Below are positions 60,201-64,000 of a stretch of 64,000 nt of DNA, in pieces. The notes beneath the pieces are model-generated. The model was given only the letters and a program-made list of their open reading frames with translations. It had not been told where the DNA came from and searched no databases. Position 1 is the first letter of the stretch, and each line of letters opens with the position of its first letter. The position numbers and the translations under genes are program-made. Source of the stretch: Klebsiella sp. BIGb0138. GTDB taxonomy: Bacteria > Pseudomonadota > Gammaproteobacteria > Enterobacterales > Enterobacteriaceae. Location: NCBI RefSeq assembly GCF_004342285.1, contig NZ_SMCV01000004.1:62001-126000 (forward strand). Direction: 5' to 3'.

Positions 60201-60347
60201 GGTGGCCGAGATTTTTACCGCCGGTGGCGCGACGTCAGGGTATTGGGCAACCGGCAGCGTCTGGATGGCGAGCACCCCGGCGAGCATAATCAGAATAGCG
60301 ATTACCCAGGCGAAGACCGGGCGGCGCACGAAGAAGCGTGAAAACAT
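57240..60347 (-). CDS. eefB: RND multidrug efflux pump inner-membrane subunit (EefB type)
   Basis: AcrB-like HAE1 pump of 1035 residues with 12 helices and two large periplasmic loops. The N-terminus FFVRRPVFAWVIAILIMLAG is typical. The proton-relay aspartates are in LLVDDAIVVVENVERIM, with the matching lysine in LSSKNAILIVEFAE. The start overlaps the eefA stop (TGATG). EefABC of Klebsiella is linked in the literature to acid tolerance and gut colonisation; naming here rests on architecture and gene order. Confidence 0.88.
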   Translation of the reverse strand: MFSRFFVRRPVFAWVIAILIMLAGVLAIQTLPVAQYPDVAPPAVKISATYTGASAETLENSVTQVIEQQLTGLDNLLYFTSTSSSDGSVDITVTFEQGTDPDTAQVQVQNKVQQAESRLPSEVQQSGVTVVKSQSNFLLILAVYDKNNKATSSDISDWLVSNMQDPLARVEGVGSLRVFGAEYAMRIWMDPIRLASYALMPSDVQTAIEAQNVQISAGKIGALPSSSAQQLTATVRAQSRLQTVDQFKNIIVKSKSDGSVVRLSDVARVEMGSEDYTATANLNGHPAAGIAVMMAPGANALDTATRVKSKIAEYQRQMPQGYDIAYPKDSTEFIKISVEDVIQTLFEAIILVVCVMYLFLQNFRATLIPAVAVPVVLLGTFGVLALFGYSINTLTLFAMVLAIGLLVDDAIVVVENVERIMRDEGLPAREATEKSMGEISGALIAIALVLSAVFLPMAFFGGSTGVIYRQFSVTIISAMMLSVVVALTLTPALCGALLSHSKPHSKGFFGAFNRLWGRTEQGYQHRVLGGLRRSAVMMGAFVLICGTMALAMWKLPGSFLPVEDQGEIMVQYTLPAGATAVRTAEVRRQVTDWFLSKEKANTNVIFTVDGFNFSGSGQNAGMAFVSLKNWSERKGAENTAQAIALRATQDLSSIRDASLFAMTPPSVDGLGQSNGFTFELMASGGTDRDSLMKMRSQLLAAANQSPQLQSVRANDLPQMPQLQVDIDNNKAVSLGLSLSDVTDTLSSAWGGTYVNDFIDRGRVKKVYIQGESDARAVPSDLGKWFVRGSDDSMTPFSAFATTRWQYGPESLVRYNGSAAFEIQGENASGFSSGAAMDQMEALSNNLPAGTTWAWSGMSLQEKLASGQAMSLYAISILVVFLCLAALYESWSVPFSVIMVIPLGLLGAALAAWLRDLNNDVYFQVALLTTIGLSSKNAILIVEFAEAAVDDGYSLSRAALRAAQTRLRPIVMTSLAFIAGVLPLAVATGAGANSRVAIGTGIIGGTLTATLLAVFFVPLFFVLVKRLFTRQRPSQE

Positions 60348-61471
60348 CAGGCGTTGCCTCCGTCATGTTTGACTTCGACGGCTTTGACCTGCTGGCCTGC
60401 GGCGACTTTACTGGTGCCTTCAACGATCAGCTTATCGCCACTCTTCAGGCCGTTAACCACCAGCCATTTGTCGCCGTAAGCGTCGCCGGTTTCCACTTCC
60501 CGCTGTTCCACTTTGTTATTGCCATCGACGATAAGCGCGGTGGCATTGCCTTTGGCATCACGGGTGATGCCCTGCTGCGGCGCCAGAATCGCATCGTCCA
60601 TAATCCCTTCATCGACGTGGGCGCGTACGAACATGCCCGGTAGCAGGACGTGCTGCGGGTTGGGGAAGACCGCGCGCAGCGTGACCGAGCCGGTTGACTC
60701 ATCCACCGCCACTTCGGTCAGCGCCAGGCGGCCTTTTTCGCTATAGGTGCTGCCGTCTTCGAGGGTTAACGACACGCTGAACGTGTTGCTATCGGTCGCC
60801 AGCGTCTGTTTGCGCAGGCGCAGCAGATCGACGCTGGAGCGGGTGAGATCGACATACATGGTGTCCAGCCCGCGGATCGTTGCCAGCGCGGTATCCTGAT
60901 CGGCTGAAACCAGCGCGCCTGGGGTGACGGAGGAGATGCCGATCCGTCCGGCAATCGGTGCGGTAACGGTGGTCCAGTTCAGGTTAATACGGGCGCTCTC
61001 CAGCGCCGCCTTTTTCGACTCCACGCTGGCCTTGTCCTGATTGCAGGTGGAGATCGCATCGTCGGCATCCTGACGGGAAACGCCGTTGTCCTTCACCAAC
61101 GCCGCGTAGCGCTGGGCTTTCTGACAGTCGGATGTCACCAGCGACTGGGCCTGCTTGAGCGCGGCGGCGGCTTCGTTATAGGCCGCGCGGTAGCTGGCGG
61201 GGTCGATTTGATACAGCGCCTGGCCGGCCTTCACCATGTCGCCCTCGGTAAACAGGCGTTTTTGAATGATGCCGCCGACCTGCGGGCGTACCTCGGCGCT
61301 CAGCGACGCGGTGGTGCGGCCGGTCAGGTCGCTGATCAGCGAAACGGGCTGACGCTTCAGGGTGACGACGCCGACTTCTACCGTCGTCTGGGGGGGTGTG
61401 GATGTGGGCGTATTATCGCATCCGCTCAGGATGAATAATGCCGCTGCGATGGGAAGTATTGTGTATTTCAT
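60347..61471 (-). CDS. eefA: RND efflux periplasmic adaptor (EefA type)
   Basis: Membrane-fusion lipoprotein of 374 residues. The lipobox LSGC gives Cys18, followed by beta-barrel, lipoyl and alpha-hairpin parts (RPQVGGIIQKRLFTEGDMVK; TAPIAGRIGISSVTPGALVS). It bridges EefB and EefC. First gene of the eef operon. An inverted repeat lies 29 bases upstream of the ATG. The adaptor is AcrA-like, but the coiled-coil has three unusual cysteines or cysteine-flanking residues (SDCQKAQ, STCNQDK). Confidence 0.87.
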   Translation of the reverse strand: MKYTILPIAAALFILSGCDNTPTSTPPQTTVEVGVVTLKRQPVSLISDLTGRTTASLSAEVRPQVGGIIQKRLFTEGDMVKAGQALYQIDPASYRAAYNEAAAALKQAQSLVTSDCQKAQRYAALVKDNGVSRQDADDAISTCNQDKASVESKKAALESARINLNWTTVTAPIAGRIGISSVTPGALVSADQDTALATIRGLDTMYVDLTRSSVDLLRLRKQTLATDSNTFSVSLTLEDGSTYSEKGRLALTEVAVDESTGSVTLRAVFPNPQHVLLPGMFVRAHVDEGIMDDAILAPQQGITRDAKGNATALIVDGNNKVEQREVETGDAYGDKWLVVNGLKSGDKLIVEGTSKVAAGQQVKAVEVKHDGGNA

Positions 61472-61499
61472 TATATTTTCTCAGGATGAACGACGTCCT

Positions 61500-61521
61500 C
61501 CCCGTTAATTAAATAACGGGG
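61500..61521. promoter_or_regulatory. Inverted repeat upstream of eefA, candidate operator
   Basis: Perfect 8-base arms CCCCGTTA / TAACGGGG with a 6-base AT centre, between eefR and eefA. It could be the operator for the TetR-type regulator or a leader hairpin. Confidence 0.5.
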
Positions 61522-61564
61522 TTCAGGCCAGGCGATAACGCATCTCCGGATTAACGGAAACGAC

Positions 61565-61586
61565 AAAAAGGGAATTTAAAATTCCC
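61565..61586 (-). terminator. Terminator of the eef TetR regulator gene
   Basis: On the minus strand GGGAATTT / AAATTCCC (17-base palindrome, 61570-61586) is followed by TTTTT (61569-61565). It lies 20 bases after the regulator stop and separates the regulator from eefA. Confidence 0.75.
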
Positions 61587-61606
61587 TGTTGATTAATTGC
61601 AGTTAA

Positions 61607-62176
61607 TTATTTAGCCATCAGCAACATAGTGGTTATTTCCCGATAGAGTTTTTCGAGGACTTCTGGCGCCACCGTTTGCGGGATCAGGCGGCGGTAAATC
61701 GTCCCTTCCATCATCACCGCGGTGATCTCAACGCAGCAGCGGATGCGCTCCTCGCTAAGATGCGGGTGCGCTTTGTGGATATGCGCGCAGGCGTTGGCAA
61801 ACATCCGCTGGTCCGCTTCCACCATCATGGCGGCGATGTGCGGATTGCGGGTCGCCTCGGCGGCCATTTCCAGCATCAGCGCGTCATCGTCTGCATCTAA
61901 CGTGTGCCGCCATGCGAGTATCCCTGGGATTTGGTCGGTTTGTATTTTGCCGTCCATCTCGGCGATGCGGCAATCGATGATGCGGCGAATCATCTCTGCG
62001 ATGATGGCATCTTTACTGGCAAAATAACGGTATATTTGTCCGACACTTAGCTTCGCTTCGCTGGCGATTTGCGCCATGCTGGCCCCGTGAAAACCATGCT
62101 GGCGGAAGCAGCGGCGTGCGGCAGTGATGATTTCATCCTGCCGAAGTTTTTGCCGGACGGCCAGGGTATTGCTCAT
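61607..62176 (-). CDS. eefR: TetR family regulator (probable EefR)
   Basis: TetR-type repressor of 189 residues. The helix-turn-helix is at about 12-58 (FHGASMAQIASEAKLSVGQIY followed by RYF), and a divergent ligand-binding domain follows. It lies upstream of eefABC on the same strand but is separated by a terminator, so it is its own transcription unit. A perfect 18-base palindrome 25 bases before its start is a likely autoregulatory site. The name is by position. Confidence 0.75.
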   Translation of the reverse strand: MSNTLAVRQKLRQDEIITAARRCFRQHGFHGASMAQIASEAKLSVGQIYRYFASKDAIIAEMIRRIIDCRIAEMDGKIQTDQIPGILAWRHTLDADDDALMLEMAAEATRNPHIAAMMVEADQRMFANACAHIHKAHPHLSEERIRCCVEITAVMMEGTIYRRLIPQTVAPEVLEKLYREITTMLLMAK

Positions 62177-62200
62177 GGTTTTCTCCGTGGTAGTGTAGAG

Positions 62201-62218
62201 TGAGAATGATCATTCTCA
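62201..62218. promoter_or_regulatory. Perfect 18-bp palindrome upstream of eefR
   Basis: TGAGAATGATCATTCTCA. It fits a TetR-family operator. It also resembles a Fur box half-and-half (the GANAATGAT word), so iron control is an alternative. It lies 25 bases before the regulator gene, in a 201-base gap that holds no gene. Confidence 0.65.
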
Positions 62219-62377
62219 TTTCTCCCTCATTATACGTTTCCAGCGGATGATGGAAAGGTTTTTTTGGTTAAAAATAAGCAATAGAAATTTAGACAGGAAA
62301 TAATGGAGAAAATAAGTATTTTTTGTGAAAGTAAGGTGGTGGTTTAACTTAATAATATTTAATTAAGGAGAAAACGG

Positions 62378-62794
62378 ATGGCGCTAATAATGACAACCAG
62401 CATTAATCCCGTGGATCAAGAAGAGTTGCTGGCGGGGCTGCGGGAATACAACCTGCGCTATCTGGACCCGGCGCAGTTTGGTGAGCTGGGGGTATATCTC
62501 CGCGACGAGGCCGGAGTCATGCAGGGTGGACTGATCGGCAAAAGACAGGCTAACTGGCTGTGTATTCAGTATTTATGGGTCAGCGAAGCCGCGCGCGGCA
62601 GCGGGCTGGGCGGCGAGCTGATGCGCAACGCGGAAAAGCAAGCGCGTGAAGAGGGGTGTCACCATGCGCTGGTGGATACCTTCAGCTTCCAGGCCCTGCC
62701 GTTTTATCAAAAACAGGGTTATCAGCTGCAGATGACGCTCCCCGATTTCCCGCATGTCGGTATGGCGCGCCATTACCTGGCGAAAGCGCTGTAG
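62378..62794 (+). CDS. GNAT family N-acetyltransferase
   Basis: Protein of 138 residues with the acetyl-CoA loop [20 protein letters not shown] (about 66-85) and the C-terminal [26 protein letters not shown] precedes the ATG. Relatives acetylate small amines or antibiotics, but the acceptor is not predictable. It converges on a TetR regulator gene. Confidence 0.87.
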   Translation: MALIMTTSINPVDQEELLAGLREYNLRYLDPAQFGELGVYLRDEAGVMQGGLIGKRQANWLCIQYLWVSEAARGSGLGGELMRNAEKQAREEGCHHALVDTFSFQALPFYQKQGYQLQMTLPDFPHVGMARHYLAKAL

Positions 62795-62824
62795 CCCGCT
62801 AAGCAAAAGCACGGCCCGGTGCGC

Positions 62825-63472
62825 TTATCCGCCAATGCCCTGGTGGATCAGCGTCAGCGCGTTGCTGACAATGGTCTGTCGGGAGACTGCGGATAAACGC
62901 CCGTCGGTGCGCATGCGTGAAAACGGCACCAGCACCAGGCTAATCAGGGTGGTAAACAGCAGCTCCGGCGACAGGGCCGGGTTGAGTTTACCTTCCTGCT
63001 GCCAGCGCTTCACCGTCTCCATCATCCGGTCATATTTATCATCGCCAAAGCGCGCGTGCATATGCTGGCGCAGTACCGGCATCTCGCCAATCATCTCCTG
63101 CATCCACAGCGGCGCAAACCAGGTATGTTTCTCCGCCAGGACGCCCAGGGTCTCGATCAGCAGTGCCAAAGCGGTCATCGGATCCTGCGGATGAGCGATG
63201 AAAATCTTGCTGATCTCGTTACGCAGCGGCATAAAGCGCTCTTCCAGCAGCTGGTCCACTAACGTTTCCCGTGAGCTGAAATAGTAATTCAGCATGGCTG
63301 GCGTCACCCCGGCCTCTTTGGCAATGGCATTGAGCGAGGTATGGGCGATGCCCTGGCGGGCAAACAGCGCCAGGGCAATATCCATCAGCTGCTCGCGGCT
63401 GGCGGTACCGGATTGTTTACCCCGCGGCCGGCCGGGACGGCGGGGGACGTCATTGTCTTTTTGTGCGGTCAT
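62825..63472 (-). CDS. TetR/AcrR family regulator
   Basis: Regulator of 215 residues with a basic N-terminal tail (RRPGRPRGKQS) and a helix-turn-helix at about 25-72 (ARQGIAHTSLNAIAKEAGVT followed by PAMLNYYF). It is divergent from a DHA2 exporter gene; a perfect inverted repeat lies between them. Likely a local repressor of that exporter. Confidence 0.87.
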   Translation of the reverse strand: MTAQKDNDVPRRPGRPRGKQSGTASREQLMDIALALFARQGIAHTSLNAIAKEAGVTPAMLNYYFSSRETLVDQLLEERFMPLRNEISKIFIAHPQDPMTALALLIETLGVLAEKHTWFAPLWMQEMIGEMPVLRQHMHARFGDDKYDRMMETVKRWQQEGKLNPALSPELLFTTLISLVLVPFSRMRTDGRLSAVSRQTIVSNALTLIHQGIGG

Positions 63473-63513
63473 TTCTGCGGGCTCTCTTGACGCGATCCAT
63501 CATTTCCCTAAAT

Positions 63514-63535
63514 ATTAATTATGCATTTAATTAAT
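63514..63535. promoter_or_regulatory. Operator-like inverted repeat between tetR and DHA2 exporter
   Basis: Perfect 8-base arms ATTAATTA / TAATTAAT with a 6-base centre, in the 80-base divergent gap. A likely site for the adjacent TetR protein to control both genes. Confidence 0.65.
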
Positions 63536-63552
63536 TTCAAGCGAGTGATGTG

Positions 63553-64000
63553 ATGACGTCTCAAGTCGCAACCCAACCCGCACCGCCGATTCGTCTGCTG
63601 TTCAGCGCGTTGATACTGGTGATGCTGTTGGCGGCGTTGGATCAAACCATCGTCTCAACGGCGCTGCCGACAATCGTCGGCGAACTGGGCGGGCTGGATA
63701 AGCTCTCCTGGGTGGTGACCGCCTATATCCTCAGCTCGACGATCGTGGTGCCGCTATACGGTAAATTCGGCGATCTGTTTGGGCGCAAAATTGTGCTCCA
63801 GGTCGCGATAGTCCTGTTCCTCGTCGGCTCCGCGCTTTGCGGGCTGGCGCAGAATATGACCCAGCTGGTGTTGATGCGGGCGCTGCAGGGGCTGGGCGGC
63901 GGCGGCCTGATGGTGATCAGCATGGCGGCCGTCGCCGATGTGATCCCGCCGGCTAACCGCGGCCGCTATCAGGGATTATTTGGCGGCGTGTTCGGTCTGG
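63553..64000 (+). CDS. DHA2 family MFS exporter, N-terminal part (3' end outside window)
   Basis: The first 149 codons of a 14-helix EmrB/QacA type drug:proton antiporter. Helix 1 carries the motif LAALDQTIVSTALPTIVGEL, with the DHA2-specific D-x-T-I-V-N/S-x-A-L-P pattern, and motif A is LYGKFGDLFGRKIVLQVA. ATG at 63553; no strong ribosome site is visible. The frame runs off the right end. Regulation is probably by the divergent TetR. Confidence 0.88.
   Translation, partial: MTSQVATQPAPPIRLLFSALILVMLLAALDQTIVSTALPTIVGELGGLDKLSWVVTAYILSSTIVVPLYGKFGDLFGRKIVLQVAIVLFLVGSALCGLAQNMTQLVLMRALQGLGGGGLMVISMAAVADVIPPANRGRYQGLFGGVFGL

Noticed and set aside
59265-60341. 358-codon plus-strand frame opposite eefB
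   Set aside because: Antisense shadow of an RND pump gene without motifs or a ribosome site.

Overview
The window is about 64 kb of enterobacterial chromosome, most likely Klebsiella or the related Raoultella. The gene order follows the E. coli backbone: yidR-yidQ-ibpAB-yidE, yidHG, dsdCXA, emrD, tisB/istR, ivbL-ilvBN, uhpABCT, yicN-nepI, yicS-yicL. Several Klebsiella or Salmonella type blocks interrupt this order: a full aglAB alpha-glucoside PTS operon, deoQKPX, a phosphonatase locus (phnWX with phnRSTUV), a gallate pathway and an eef-type RND pump. I see no tRNA, rRNA, insertion sequence, phage gene, CRISPR array or replication origin. Both ends of the window cut genes (yidR at the left, an MFS exporter at the right).

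Layout. 1-3816: stress and envelope genes, with ibpA behind a sigma-32 type promoter and a ROSE-like RNA thermometer. 3784-7772: GntR regulator yidP divergent from the PTS permease aglA and phospho-alpha-glucosidase aglB. 7883-8715: yidH, yidG and a probable decayed third gene. 8723-12558: D-serine catabolism (dsdA, dsdX, activator dsdC). 12605-15315: emrD, an EamA transporter and an acetyltransferase. 15361-15938: an SOS toxin-antitoxin module that has only very short ORFs, namely TisB (29 codons), a LexA box and the antisense RNA IstR-1. 16069-18248: ivbL leader peptide, attenuator and acetolactate synthase I (ilvBN). 18250-22667: deoxyribose catabolism (deoQKPX). 22750-27713: hexose-phosphate sensing and uptake (uhpABCT).

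27766-34138 is an accessory sugar-acid cluster: IclR regulator, YagE-like aldolase, UxaA/GarD-type dehydratase, MFS permease, DgoK kinase and DgoA aldolase. The combination is unusual because it contains both a phosphorylative and a non-phosphorylative aldol cleavage route. 34332-36133: yicN and nepI. 36202-43011: 2-aminoethylphosphonate uptake and breakdown, with two matching operators for PhnR. 43281-50675: gallate uptake and ring cleavage (galT, galA, galB, galC, galD). Its LysR regulator has two DNA-binding domains in tandem, and a DUF1932 dehydrogenase-like gene of unknown role ends the operon.

50683-54573: yicS, yicL and murQP for N-acetylmuramate, with a strong CRP site but no adjacent murR. 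54664-62176: a Bcr/CflA exporter, an EefABC-like tripartite RND pump and a TetR regulator. 62378-64000: an acetyltransferase and a TetR regulator divergent from a DHA2 exporter. The overall theme is nutritional versatility (plant phenolics, phosphonates, sugar acids, D-serine, alpha-glucosides) combined with efflux. Functional names rest on recognised family sequences and gene context read by eye, without database searches. Operator calls come from visible symmetry only.
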